Source: Thalassolituus sp. UBA674
GTDB taxonomy: Bacteria > Pseudomonadota > Gammaproteobacteria > Pseudomonadales > Oceanobacteraceae
Direction of reading: 5' to 3'
DNA: 64,000 bases
Assembly: GCA_002298335.1 (NCBI GenBank)
Contig: DBNK01000033.1
Location: 1-64,000 of the forward strand
Below, piece after piece: positions 34,144-44,000 of the stretch. The notes beneath the pieces were generated by a model. It was not told the DNA's origin and did no database searches. It saw only the letters and a list, made by a program, of their open reading frames with translations. Both the position numbers and the translations under genes were made by a program. How positions within the stretch are numbered: the first letter of the stretch is position 1; each line of letters starts with the position of its first letter.

Positions 34144-35667
34144 ATGAAGACATCGCTCCAGCTAAAAATGGGTCAGCAGCTGACCATGACGCCGCAACTG
34201 CAACAGGCTATCCGCCTGCTGCAGCTGTCGACTCTGGATCTGCAGCAGGAAATACAGCAGGCGCTGGATTCCAACCCCATGCTGGAAACCGATGAATTCG
34301 ACGACGGCGATGGTCACGACAGCCAGGACAATGATCACTCTGACCGTGATGATGACCAGCACATCGACAACGGCGACAAAGCCGAAGCCCCGGAACCCGA
34401 TTACGACCCCAGCCCTGACCAGGACGATGTAGACGCATCCTGGGAAGACAACAAGATGCCTGACGACCTGCCGGTCGACAGCCAGTGGGAAGACACCTAC
34501 CAGATCAGCGCCGGAACCGGCTCAGCCTCCGCAGCTCCGGATGATGACGACGCCGATTACGACTCCCGTCACGCCAGCACCGACAGCCTGCAGGATCACC
34601 TGCTATGGCAGCTCAACCTGACGCCAATGAGCGATACCGACCGCGAAATCGCCTTCATGCTGATCGACGGGGTTGATGACGACGGCTACCTGCACACCAC
34701 CGCCGACGATATTCTCGAAAGTCTGGACCCGGAACTGGGTGTCGAAGAAGACGAAGTGATGGCGGTCCTGCACCGTCTGCAACAGTTTGACCCGGCCGGC
34801 GTGTTTGCCGTAGATCTGCGCGATTGCCTGATGATTCAGCTCAAGCAGATGCCGCCCGGAACCCCCTGGCTGGAAGAAGCCAAAGCTGTGATTCAGGATC
34901 ACATTGAGCTGCTCGGCAACCGTGACTACCCGACCCTGATGCGCCGCACGCGCCTCAAAGAAGATTCACTCAAGTGCGTCCTGCGCCTGATCAAAGAACT
35001 CAACCCCAAGCCCGGGGCCAGCATTTCCACCAAACATTCTGAATACGTGATTCCCGATGTCATCGTGCGCAATGTGCGCGATGAATGGCGTGTGGAGCTC
35101 AACCCGGACATCGCTCCGCGACTGCGTGTGAATGCCGACTACGCGGCCCTGATCCGCCGCTCTGACAGCAGCTCCGAGAACTCTTTCCTCAAGGATCACC
35201 TGCAGGAAGCACGCTGGTTCATCAAGAGCCTGCAGAGCCGTAATGAAACCCTGCTGAAAGTGGCGACCAAGATCGTTGAGTATCAGATTGAGTTTTTTGA
35301 ACGCGGAGAAGAAGGCATGAAGCCTCTGGTACTGCATGACATCGCCGAAGCTGTCGGCATGCATGAGTCCACCATTTCGCGGGTTACCACACAGAAGTAC
35401 ATGCACACCCCGCGCGGCATTTTCGAGCTGAAGTACTTTTTCTCCAGCCATGTCAGCACCGATGGCGGCGGCGAGTGTTCTTCCACGGCCATCCGCGCCA
35501 TGATCAAAAAGCTGATTTCGGACGAAAACGCGCGCAAACCGTTAAGTGACAACAAAATTGCCGCCATTCTGGGCGATCAGGGCATTCAGGTTGCCCGCCG
35601 TACCGTGGCAAAATACCGCGAAGCGATGATGATTCCACCATCGAATGAGCGCAAGCAGTTAATCTGA
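34144..35667 (+). CDS. rpoN: RNA polymerase sigma-54 factor
   Basis: This 507-residue sigma-54 has the Q-rich activator-contact region I (LKMGQQLTMTPQLQQAIRLLQLS) at the N terminus. Region II, about residues 52-150, is unusually acidic, with long runs of Asp. Region III contains the core-binding domain and helix-turn-helix, and the RpoN box ARRTVAKYREAM is intact near the C terminus. It controls nitrogen and motility genes through activator-dependent promoters. Its place between lptB and hpf is standard. Confidence 0.98.
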   Translation: MKTSLQLKMGQQLTMTPQLQQAIRLLQLSTLDLQQEIQQALDSNPMLETDEFDDGDGHDSQDNDHSDRDDDQHIDNGDKAEAPEPDYDPSPDQDDVDASWEDNKMPDDLPVDSQWEDTYQISAGTGSASAAPDDDDADYDSRHASTDSLQDHLLWQLNLTPMSDTDREIAFMLIDGVDDDGYLHTTADDILESLDPELGVEEDEVMAVLHRLQQFDPAGVFAVDLRDCLMIQLKQMPPGTPWLEEAKAVIQDHIELLGNRDYPTLMRRTRLKEDSLKCVLRLIKELNPKPGASISTKHSEYVIPDVIVRNVRDEWRVELNPDIAPRLRVNADYAALIRRSDSSSENSFLKDHLQEARWFIKSLQSRNETLLKVATKIVEYQIEFFERGEEGMKPLVLHDIAEAVGMHESTISRVTTQKYMHTPRGIFELKYFFSSHVSTDGGGECSSTAIRAMIKKLISDENARKPLSDNKIAAILGDQGIQVARRTVAKYREAMMIPPSNERKQLI

Positions 35668-35768
35668 CAACCGTGTTCTGCCCATCCGGGCCCGGCACGC
35701 CGAATTGCAATCCGGCCCTGTAGCACGCCGGAACATCAGGCCGAAAAGGCTTAATTAAGGAGAGTCGC

Positions 35769-36071
35769 TTGAATATCAACATCAGTGGTCACCATGTAGA
35801 CATCACCGAAGCCATGCAGAGTTACGTCGAAGAGAAGCTGGCTAAACTGACCCGTCACTCCGACAGTATCACCACCGCCCAGGTCACCCTGACCGTCGAA
35901 AAAGACCGCAAAGTCGCCGAGGCTACGATTCATGTCGCCGGCAGCGATCTGCATGCCCGTGCCGAAAACGACGACATGTACGCCGGAATCGATCAGATGA
36001 CGGACAAACTGGACCGCCAGTTACTCAAGTACAAGGAAAAACGCGTGGCCCGTGACCACGGTCAGGGCTGA
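35769..36071 (+). CDS. hpf: Ribosome hibernation promoting factor
   Basis: This 100-residue short HPF/YfiA-family protein binds the 30S subunit in stationary phase and promotes 100S dimer formation. MNINISGHHVDITEAM and the C-terminal ARAENDDMYAGIDQMTDKLDRQLLKYKEK are typical. The start is a TTG, with AAGGAG seven bases upstream; no ATG or GTG fits. The TTG start could hold expression low. Confidence 0.95.
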   Translation: MNINISGHHVDITEAMQSYVEEKLAKLTRHSDSITTAQVTLTVEKDRKVAEATIHVAGSDLHARAENDDMYAGIDQMTDKLDRQLLKYKEKRVARDHGQG

Positions 36072-36076
36072 ACCGC

Positions 36077-36541
36077 ATGTCCATTCAGATCAGCGACATC
36101 CTCACTCAGGAACAGACCCTGGCCGGAGTGGCGGTGTCGAGTAAGAAAAAGCTGCTGGAACTGCTGGCTTCAATGGTGGCAGAAACCATCGACAGTGCCA
36201 GTGCCGACGACGTGTATGAAAAACTGCTCAGCCGCGAACGCATGGGCAGTACCGGCATCGGCCACGGCATTGCCATCCCTCACTGCCGCCTGCTGACCTG
36301 CGAATCCGCCCTCGGCTTCCTGCTGCGTCTGGAAGAGCCGATCGACTATGACGCCATTGATGGCCGTCCGGTGGATCTGGTATTTGCTCTGGTCGTGCCG
36401 GAAGAATCCACCGACGAACACCTGCAGTTACTGGCCACGCTCGCCACCAACTTCAGTCAGTCGGCCTTCCGTGAAGCCCTGCGCTGTGCGCCGGACGTTT
36501 CACACCTGTATCAGCGTGCCATTGCCACCCGGGAAAGCTGA
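36077..36541 (+). CDS. ptsN: Nitrogen PTS EIIA protein PtsN
   Basis: This 154-residue EIIA-Ntr protein receives phosphate from NPr and regulates potassium uptake and nitrogen-linked functions. The phospho-accepting histidine lies in GIGHGIAIPHCRL. It sits five bases after hpf and two before rapZ in the rpoN operon. Confidence 0.97.
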   Translation: MSIQISDILTQEQTLAGVAVSSKKKLLELLASMVAETIDSASADDVYEKLLSRERMGSTGIGHGIAIPHCRLLTCESALGFLLRLEEPIDYDAIDGRPVDLVFALVVPEESTDEHLQLLATLATNFSQSAFREALRCAPDVSHLYQRAIATRES

Positions 36542-36543
36542 CC

Positions 36544-37395
36544 ATGAGACTGGTGGTGATCAGCGGACGATCCGGATCAGGTAAATCCACCGCACTCAAT
36601 GTGCTGGAAGATATCGGCTTTTACTGCATTGATAACCTGCCCATCGGTCTCCTGCCGGATCTGATCCGCGAGGCCGACGCCAACGACAAGCTCACCCGCA
36701 TCGCCGTCAGTATCGACGCCCGTAACCTGGCTCACGCAGTGGGCCGCATCGATGAACTACTGAACGCCCTGCCGCATCCCTGCCAGATCGATGTGGTGTA
36801 TCTGGACGCCAGCGACAGTGTGCTGATGCAGCGCTTCAGTGCCACCCGCCGCAAACATCCGCTGACCCGCGAAGAAGTATCACTGGCCGAAGCCATTGAG
36901 CTGGAGAAGCAGCTGCTCGACCCACTGGCAAACATGGCCAACCTGACACTGGACACCACCAGTATGTCAGTCCACGAACTGCGCCGCCTGATTCATGTCC
37001 GCGTGGCGGAACGCAACGGCTCCGATATGTCGATTCTGTTTGAGTCCTTCGGTTTCAAACACGGCATACCCACCGATGCCGACTATGTTTTCGATGTCCG
37101 CCACCTGCCTAACCCTTACTGGGACGAAACCCTGCGTGGCTACACAGGCATGGACGAACCGGTACAGATGTTTCTCAGCAGCTATGCTGAAGTGGCTGAA
37201 ATGCGCGAATCCATTGCCGGATTCATGGATCACTGGATGCCGCATTTTATCCGTTCCAGCCGCAGCTATATGACCATCGCCATCGGCTGTACCGGCGGAC
37301 AACACCGCTCAGTGTTCCTCACCGAACAGCTGGCGGCCATTTTCAGACAGAAATACCGGCTGGTTCAGGTACGTCACCGCGAACTCGCCGACTGA
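36544..37395 (+). CDS. rapZ: RNase adapter protein RapZ
   Basis: This 283-residue protein has Walker A GRSGSGKST at residues 8-16 and the conserved C-terminal domain ending YMTIAIGCTGGQHRSVF. In enterics RapZ presents the small RNA GlmZ to RNase E and so controls glucosamine-6-phosphate synthase; other bacteria use it in related ways. It follows ptsN by two bases. Confidence 0.96.
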   Translation: MRLVVISGRSGSGKSTALNVLEDIGFYCIDNLPIGLLPDLIREADANDKLTRIAVSIDARNLAHAVGRIDELLNALPHPCQIDVVYLDASDSVLMQRFSATRRKHPLTREEVSLAEAIELEKQLLDPLANMANLTLDTTSMSVHELRRLIHVRVAERNGSDMSILFESFGFKHGIPTDADYVFDVRHLPNPYWDETLRGYTGMDEPVQMFLSSYAEVAEMRESIAGFMDHWMPHFIRSSRSYMTIAIGCTGGQHRSVFLTEQLAAIFRQKYRLVQVRHRELAD

Positions 37396-37412
37396 ACCGG
37401 ATTGCTCATTCC

Positions 37413-37682
37413 ATGCTCACCGAACAGATCACCATCATCAATAAACTGGGGCTGCATGCCCGCGCCGCCGCCAAGCTGGTTTCCACCGCCTCGGCGTTTT
37501 CCAGCCGTATCCGTCTCGGCCGCAATGGCAATATGGTTGACGGCAAAAGCATTATGTCGGTGATGATGCTGGCCGCCAGTCAGGGCACAGAACTGACCCT
37601 TGAAATCGACGGCAAAGACGAGCTCAGCGCCCTCGAAGCGGTCCGTGATCTGATCAACCGCCGCTTCGATGAAGAAGAATAA
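37413..37682 (+). CDS. ptsO: Nitrogen PTS phosphocarrier NPr
   Basis: This 89-residue HPr-like protein has the active-site histidine in NKLGLHARAAAKLV (His16) and the conserved GKSIMSVMMLAASQG segment. It relays phosphate from EI-Ntr to PtsN and ends the rpoN operon, as in E. coli (npr). Confidence 0.96.
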   Translation: MLTEQITIINKLGLHARAAAKLVSTASAFSSRIRLGRNGNMVDGKSIMSVMMLAASQGTELTLEIDGKDELSALEAVRDLINRRFDEEE

Positions 37683-37867
37683 AACCCAGAATAAATATTG
37701 CTAAAACAGTATTTTATCGGAATTACTGCGAGTAATTTCGTGGTACTTGTTGTCTTATCTGGGCTAGAATCAGACTGATTCTGTTATCTTATCCGGAGAC
37801 TCAGCGAAGAGAGTCTCTGTATCATCCGTAACACCGTCATTCATCAACCTGACTGTTTTTTTCTGCC

Positions 37868-39223
37868 ATGGCTCAGCACACAGAAAAATCGAAAGCAAAA
37901 CTCAGGATTCTTAATGCAGCGCTGGAAAGCGGTGCACTGAGTCAGGTTGAGCGCATCCTCAATTCCGGTCTGCCGCCGGCTGATATCGCCCACCTGATCA
38001 ATACCTCACCGCCCAAAGCGCGGAAGGTCATCTGGGATCTGGTCGACAAAGAGCTGGAAGGTGAAGTTCTCCAGTATCTGAGCGAAGAAAACCAGGCGCA
38101 GTTCCTCGCCGACTTCAGTACCGAAGAGCTGGTCGATCTGACCACCGAGCTCGACGACGATGACGTCGCCGACATTCTGCAGCAGCTGCCGGAACGGGTG
38201 ACGCAGGAAGTTCTGGACTCGATGGACACCCAGGACAGAGCCCGTCTTGAGGCTGTTCTGGGCTATCCGGAGGACAGCGCCGGTGGTCTGATGAACACAG
38301 ACACCGTGACCATCCGTCCGGATATCACGCTTGAGGTGGTCCTGCGTTACCTGCGCCGTCACCGCTCACTGCCGGAGATGACTGACAGCCTGCTGGTGGT
38401 TAACCGCTCCAACGAATTTATCGGAACCCTGCCCATCAGCAAGCTGCTGGTGAGCGATCCGCTGCAGACCGTGCGTGAAGTCATGTCGACCGAAGTCACC
38501 ATCATCCCGGCGACCATGCACGACTCCGACGTTGCCAAGCTGTTCGAACGTCATGACCTGGTGTCCGCTCCGGTGGTCGATGCCAACGGCCAGCTGATCG
38601 GCCGTATCACCATCGATGACGTGGTTGACGTTATCCGTGAAGCCGCGGACCACTCACTGATGAGCATGGCCGGTCTGGACGAAGAAGAAGACACCTTTGC
38701 CCCGGCTCTGAAGACCAGCCGCCGCCGTGCTGTGTGGCTCGGTATCAACCTGCTCACTGCGCTGGCAGCCTCAGCCGTGATCGGTCTGTTCGACAAAACC
38801 ATCGAGCAGGTCGTGGCACTGGCGGTCCTCATGCCGATTGTTGCCAGTATGGGCGGCATTGCCGGTTCTCAGGTGCTGACGCTGGTGATCCGGGGTCAAG
38901 CACTGGGGCAGCTCAGTAATGCCAATTTCCGCTGGTTGTTCAACCGCGAAATTGCCGTAGCCGCCATCAACGGCGTACTCTGGGCTGTGGTCATCGCCCT
39001 GATCACGCTGGCCTGGTTCCAGGACCCTGGCATTGCTACCATTATCGGTGCCGCCATCATCATTAACCTGTTGATCGCCGCGATGACCGGTGCGGCCCTG
39101 CCGCTGCTGCTGAAAGTCTGGGGAATTGATCCGGCACTGGCCGGAGGTGTGATCCTCACCACAGTGACCGACATCGTCGGCTTTATGTCATTTCTGGGTC
39201 TGGCGACCCTGTTCTACCTCTGA
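37868..39223 (+). CDS. mgtE: Magnesium transporter MgtE
   Basis: This 451-residue transporter has the N-terminal helical superhelix (MgtE_N), tandem CBS domains around residues 140-255 and five membrane helices from about residue 285. The pore segment PIVASMGGIAGSQVLTLVIRG is conserved. The cytoplasmic domains gate the channel in response to magnesium. A 185-base gap from ptsO gives it an independent promoter region; I see no obvious magnesium riboswitch in it. Confidence 0.96.
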   Translation: MAQHTEKSKAKLRILNAALESGALSQVERILNSGLPPADIAHLINTSPPKARKVIWDLVDKELEGEVLQYLSEENQAQFLADFSTEELVDLTTELDDDDVADILQQLPERVTQEVLDSMDTQDRARLEAVLGYPEDSAGGLMNTDTVTIRPDITLEVVLRYLRRHRSLPEMTDSLLVVNRSNEFIGTLPISKLLVSDPLQTVREVMSTEVTIIPATMHDSDVAKLFERHDLVSAPVVDANGQLIGRITIDDVVDVIREAADHSLMSMAGLDEEEDTFAPALKTSRRRAVWLGINLLTALAASAVIGLFDKTIEQVVALAVLMPIVASMGGIAGSQVLTLVIRGQALGQLSNANFRWLFNREIAVAAINGVLWAVVIALITLAWFQDPGIATIIGAAIIINLLIAAMTGAALPLLLKVWGIDPALAGGVILTTVTDIVGFMSFLGLATLFYL

Positions 39224-39233
39224 CGGATACCTT

Positions 39234-39734
39234 ATGTACGACTCTGACGACGACGAAGATTTCGTCAGTAAATCCGAACTCAAACGCGAAATGCAGCGTT
39301 ACCAGGATCTGGGTGAAACCCTGTGCAACCTGCCGCCGAACCGCTGGCCCGGACTGCCGGTCAGCGACACCCTGCGCAACGCATTGGAAGAGAGCCGCCG
39401 TATCGGCAAGCACGAGGCGCGCCGCCGTCACTTCCAGTACGTTGGCAAGCTGATGCGCGATGAAAACATCGATGCTATTCAGGAAGCGGTGGACCTGCTC
39501 GATCCGTCCAGTGAAGCCTATGGCCGCCGTACCAAGCAGTACGAGCAGTGGCGTACCCGCCTGATTGATAAGCCTCAGGCCCTGTCTGAATTTCTGGATG
39601 AATTCCCGGAAACCGACCGTCAGCAGCTGCGTAATCTGGTGCGCAATGCCCAGAAAGAAATGTCGCAGCAGCCTCCTAAACCCGGTACCAGCTACAAGAA
39701 GCTCTATCAGCTGATCAAGGACTCAATGGCCTGA
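39234..39734 (+). CDS. darP: Ribosome biogenesis protein DarP (YjgA)
   Basis: This 166-residue DUF615 protein assists late 50S assembly. Typical segments are KSELKREMQRYQDLGETLCNLP near the start and RHFQYVGKLMRDENIDAI. It is 11 bases after mgtE, so is probably co-transcribed. In many gammaproteobacteria this gene lies beside pmbA/tldD, which are absent here. Confidence 0.95.
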   Translation: MYDSDDDEDFVSKSELKREMQRYQDLGETLCNLPPNRWPGLPVSDTLRNALEESRRIGKHEARRRHFQYVGKLMRDENIDAIQEAVDLLDPSSEAYGRRTKQYEQWRTRLIDKPQALSEFLDEFPETDRQQLRNLVRNAQKEMSQQPPKPGTSYKKLYQLIKDSMA

Positions 39735-39939
39735 GGAGAAGGCCTGAAGTGTCAGCAGACGGCCTGATAAACAGGACATATCCGGCCAGAGCTGAACGTC
39801 AGTTACAAAAGATTAAGACAACCCTCTTGCACATCAAACCCGGCTTCAGGTAACTTCCTTACTTAATTGTTTGTCCCGTTGGCCGTATGCCCACTGAGGG
39901 CGGCGGTCGTAACAATAATAAAAAACCGAGACCAACCCT

Positions 39940-40212
39940 ATGTTCTTCAAGATTCCGCTGATTCTTGGGATGATGTATCTGTTCATCACCTCCCGTAATT
40001 ACCTGCTGTGCGCGTCCACCTGGGCGGGTGTTTCCATGGTATTTGATTTCTTTTATACCGGCAGACAACTGACTGTGGACCTTCTGGTGGCTACCGCTGC
40101 CAACTTCCTGGTCGCTCTGGTGGTATTCTTCGCCCTGAGTAAGTTCAGTGATGGCCTGATGCGCTGGCTGGCGTCCTTCACCGGGATCGCAGTGCTCTTT
40201 GCCTTTGCCTGA
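39940..40212 (+). CDS. Small membrane protein of unknown function
   Basis: This 90-residue protein has three hydrophobic stretches: an N-terminal one (IPLILGMMYLFITS), a central one (LLVATAANFLVALVVFFAL) and a C-terminal one (SFTGIAVLFAFA). No motif is recognised. It is followed by a perfect intrinsic terminator and lies about 200 bases after darP. Confidence 0.7.
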   Translation: MFFKIPLILGMMYLFITSRNYLLCASTWAGVSMVFDFFYTGRQLTVDLLVATAANFLVALVVFFALSKFSDGLMRWLASFTGIAVLFAFA

Positions 40213-40239
40213 TCGTCTGACCTGACCACCAGAAACGGA

Positions 40240-40268
40240 AACGGCCGGTAATTACCGGCCGTTTTTCG
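40240..40268. terminator. Bidirectional intrinsic terminator
   Basis: A perfect 24-base palindrome (arms AACGGCCGGTAA / TTACCGGCCGTT) at 40240-40263 is followed by TTTC. It lies between the small membrane protein and convergent nit1. Confidence 0.9.
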
Positions 40269-40298
40269 TTATTCTCTGCAGACTGCTGTTGAACAGTT

Positions 40299-41093
40299 TC
40301 AGCGGTTAAGAGGCATTTTCTCCCGCACCGACTGCAGATACGCCAGATCGACCTGCCCACAGACCACGCCCGGCGCTTCTTCCAGCCCGGCAACGACCTT
40401 ACCCCAGGGATCAATCAGCACAGAGTGTCCCCAGGTCTGCCGTTTGTCGTCGTGCCAGCCACACTGATTTGCTGCCAGCACATAGCATTGCTGCTCCACC
40501 GCCCGTGCCCGTAACAGAATCTCCCAGTGTGCTTCGCCGGTACGGTGGGTAAAGGCCGCCGGGACCACAATGATTTCAGCACCGGCTTTGCGCAAGGCCT
40601 CGTACTGCTGCGGAAAACGCAGGTCAAAACAGATGCTCAGCCCGACCTTACCTGCCGGAGTATCTATCACGCGGATGTCACTGCCCGGCGCGAAGCGCTC
40701 GGATTCCATATAGCGCCCCTGCGCGTCGCCGACATCCACATCAAACAGATGAATCTTGTCATAACGCGCGATCTGCTCGCCCTGATCATTGAACACCAGC
40801 AAGGCAGAACGGACGCGCGGATCGCCATCCGGGGCTGGCTGTGGCACAGCACCTGCCAACAGCCAGACACCCTGCTGTCTGGCCAGATCCGCCAGCCAGA
40901 CTGTGTGCTCAGGATTGTCGGCGATTTCCCGGTAGCGCTGCGGATCCATACTCAGACACATTTCCGGCAACAGAACCAGTTGTGCCCCCTGAGCCGCCGC
41001 AGCGGCGACCAGCGCTGCCAGTGCTGCCTTATTGTCTTCAATACTGGCCGTACTGCTGCACTGTACGGCAGCTACTCTGGCGGAATCAGTCAT
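40299..41093 (-). CDS. Carbon-nitrogen hydrolase (Nit1-like amidase)
   Basis: This 264-residue nitrilase-superfamily enzyme has the Glu-Lys-Cys triad in LLPEMCLS, RYDKIHLF and GLSICFDLRFPQQY. The Nit1 group removes the amide from deaminated glutathione, a metabolite-repair role, which is the likely function here. It overlaps the end of yhdP by eight bases, as in Pseudomonas. Confidence 0.92.
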   Translation of the reverse strand: MTDSARVAAVQCSSTASIEDNKAALAALVAAAAAQGAQLVLLPEMCLSMDPQRYREIADNPEHTVWLADLARQQGVWLLAGAVPQPAPDGDPRVRSALLVFNDQGEQIARYDKIHLFDVDVGDAQGRYMESERFAPGSDIRVIDTPAGKVGLSICFDLRFPQQYEALRKAGAEIIVVPAAFTHRTGEAHWEILLRARAVEQQCYVLAANQCGWHDDKRQTWGHSVLIDPWGKVVAGLEEAPGVVCGQVDLAYLQSVREKMPLNR

Positions 41094-44000
41094 TTTTCAG
41101 TCCGAAAATACTCAGGAATCGATCCAGGAAACTGCGGCTGGTTTTACCCTCAACACTGTTGTCGAAAGCCTTGTTCAGCTGCACATCCGGTTGTGACACG
41201 GTCCCTTTGATCGAGTAACTGGCACTGGTAAAGCGCTCCAGCTCATCCCCGACAAGGCGCTCCGTGACATAAATGGATGCCGCCACTGGCGGCGCGAATC
41301 CTGCCAGCACGGCCACCAGCGGTAATGTACCTGTGATCGGGAAAGTCACCGCCAGTTTCATATCCAGTTCACCAGTGTTGAGATCCGTCATACCGGCAAT
41401 CAGCAATTTGCCACCCGGTCCTTCCAGCGTCACCGGTTCGGTCAGGGTCATTACCCCATCGACGATATCGGCTTTGCCTTTCAGGGTATCAAACGCCATG
41501 CCGGAATTAACCACATCGGTAAAATCGAGACGCAGGCGGCGGAAAATGGAGTTCACATTCAGCGCACCGACAGCACGCATGGCGGCCGCACCTTCAAGGT
41601 CCACAGAGCCGTCCTTGACGCGCATGGCGATGTTGCCATTCAGTGTCTGGGTGTTGAACCCCAGTGGCGAACCGGCCCAGCCCAGGTTCACCTGGCTGTC
41701 CATCTCTTTGCCTTTGACAATGGCCTGCTGGCGGAAGGCTTTCTGCACTTCCTCGACATTAGTGGCACGCAACTCCAGCCCGCTGATGTCAGTATGGTGG
41801 ACGCCATCCTGCCAGGTCCAGTCCATCGGTCCGGTGATGTGCAGACCTTTCATATCGGTATTGAGGAAATTCACCCGTACACCGTTGTGCAGCGGACGGC
41901 TGTTGAGCTGCCAGTAACCGAAGTTGCGCGTGCCCATATAGAGCTCCTGCAGCTCCACATCCATGGCGACAACATCGGTCGGTAATACATCTTCCAGTGG
42001 ATCGGGCGGTATGGTTTCCGTTGCAGCCTCATCAGCCGCTTCGGAACCGGCAGACACCCTTGCTTCCGCCGAAGGGTCTGCAGCAGACGGATCTCCGGTT
42101 TCGCCATCATCAGGCAGGTGCACGTAATCCAGCGCCAGAATCAGCGGAGCCTGAGTGTCTTTGGGGATTGTCACGGTACCTGCGACCAGATCGCTGTCGA
42201 TGCGCAGATTCCACTCGCCATTCTCCTGCTGTCCCTTAACGGCTGTCTTGCCGGAGGCATAATCCCAGGCATCGATGGCGGCCAGCGTCAGATCGACAGA
42301 TGCCACCGGATTGGTGTTACCCAGAGCGTCAGCACGGGCCACCTGGCCACTGCGGGCAGCCTGTTTATCCGCCTGCTCTGACAGCGTCAGCATACGGTCG
42401 AACACATCCCACCAGGGTTCGGCGGAGATTTCTTTGTCGATATGACCCAGAATCTGAATACCGGTACCTTCGGTCTGTTGCGGCGTATCACCACCAATCA
42501 CTACCTGACCGCGCGGCTCTGCGGTCTCTGCATCGAGTGTCAGCGCCGTGCGGATCAGGTTGTCGTAGTTGATGTTCAGCCGGGTTTCGTTCCCGGAACG
42601 GATCAGGGTCGTCAGTGCGCGGGATTCTTCAGCAGTTTTCCCTGCCGGATACGGCAGATCAATCACCGTACCGGTCAGGTCTGACTCCAGGAGTATCTGA
42701 ACAGGGTCAGCCGCTGCCGGATCAATAAACAGCTCAGTGTGGTAATTCAGTGAGCCGCTGACCGGATCAAGCAGGAACAGATCCAGCCATTGCGCCAGCG
42801 GGTCCCACTGGGCCTCACCCTGACCGCTCAGGGTAATCAGATAGTTATCCTTCACCACCTGCGAGCCGATACCGGCCTGCAGCTGCCCACCGAACAGAGA
42901 CGCTGTGAGGTTCTCGGCCCACAGGCCACTGTCGCTGTTAAAGCTCAGGGCACCGTTAATACCGGTGATATCCAGATCCAGATCGGTGATGTGTATGCGT
43001 GAATTACTGAGCTGCGTGGTCAGGTCAACCTGTGGATCACTGTTGTCGTCGCTCAGGGATACCTTCAGGTTGAGGTCAGTGGTGGCCTGTCCTTCGGCTT
43101 TCCAGGACGACAGCGCATCATCCAGCACCTCTGCCAGCGGTGTGCTCTGCAGATACGACAGAGCTTCCGCCGTGCGGCCCCGGATACTTCCCTTCACAGA
43201 CAGCAGGGTTTCGTCACCGACTGAGCGTATCTGGACACGGCCGGACTGTCCGGTCACCGTGCCGCCAAGCGTCCGTCCTTCATACACATCGACATCAACA
43301 TCCGGCGCATCGAGGAACACATGCCCCTTCACGCCCGTGACTTCGGGCCAGCCATCCAGATAGTTCAGGCGCGCATTCTCGGCTTCCAGCGAGAGCTGGG
43401 TCGTCAGGGTGCCGGGCGGCGCATCGTCACCGAGTGTGCCATCAAGGACAAAGCCGACCTGCGACAGATCACCTTCCAGCAGACCAGCGTCGAGCCAGCC
43501 GTTAATCGCCGGATCAATAATGTCCGGCACCAGTTTCTGCTGCAAAGCGACAGGGCCCTGCTCAACACCCAGGATCAGTGCGATGTGGTTTTCGACATCG
43601 GCATGATCACGCGGAATCCGCAGCGAGAAATCACCCCGGACACGGGTGCCGTCCAGATGGGCATCCAGGCCCTGCAGCTGCAGGCGGAACAGGTCCGGTT
43701 CGATCTCCCAGTAAAAGTCTGCACTGGCATCAGTCAGATCCCAGGCAGGCTGGTAGATGTCCGGCAGATGCATGGTCAGATCGTTATCGCGGATATAGGC
43801 GACACCGCCGTATTTCTGCAGGTGTACTTTACCGTCTGCCCGCGCCAGTGACGGAATGCCTTTATAGGGCTCTACTGCCAGATCACTGACATCGGCGCGG
43901 AAATCAAAATCTCCGCTGCCGTAAAGGTACGAAACGCGCACATTCTGCGCCTGCCCCGCCGGAGACAGGTTGTCCAGATAACGGTCAAACGGCTCTGGCA

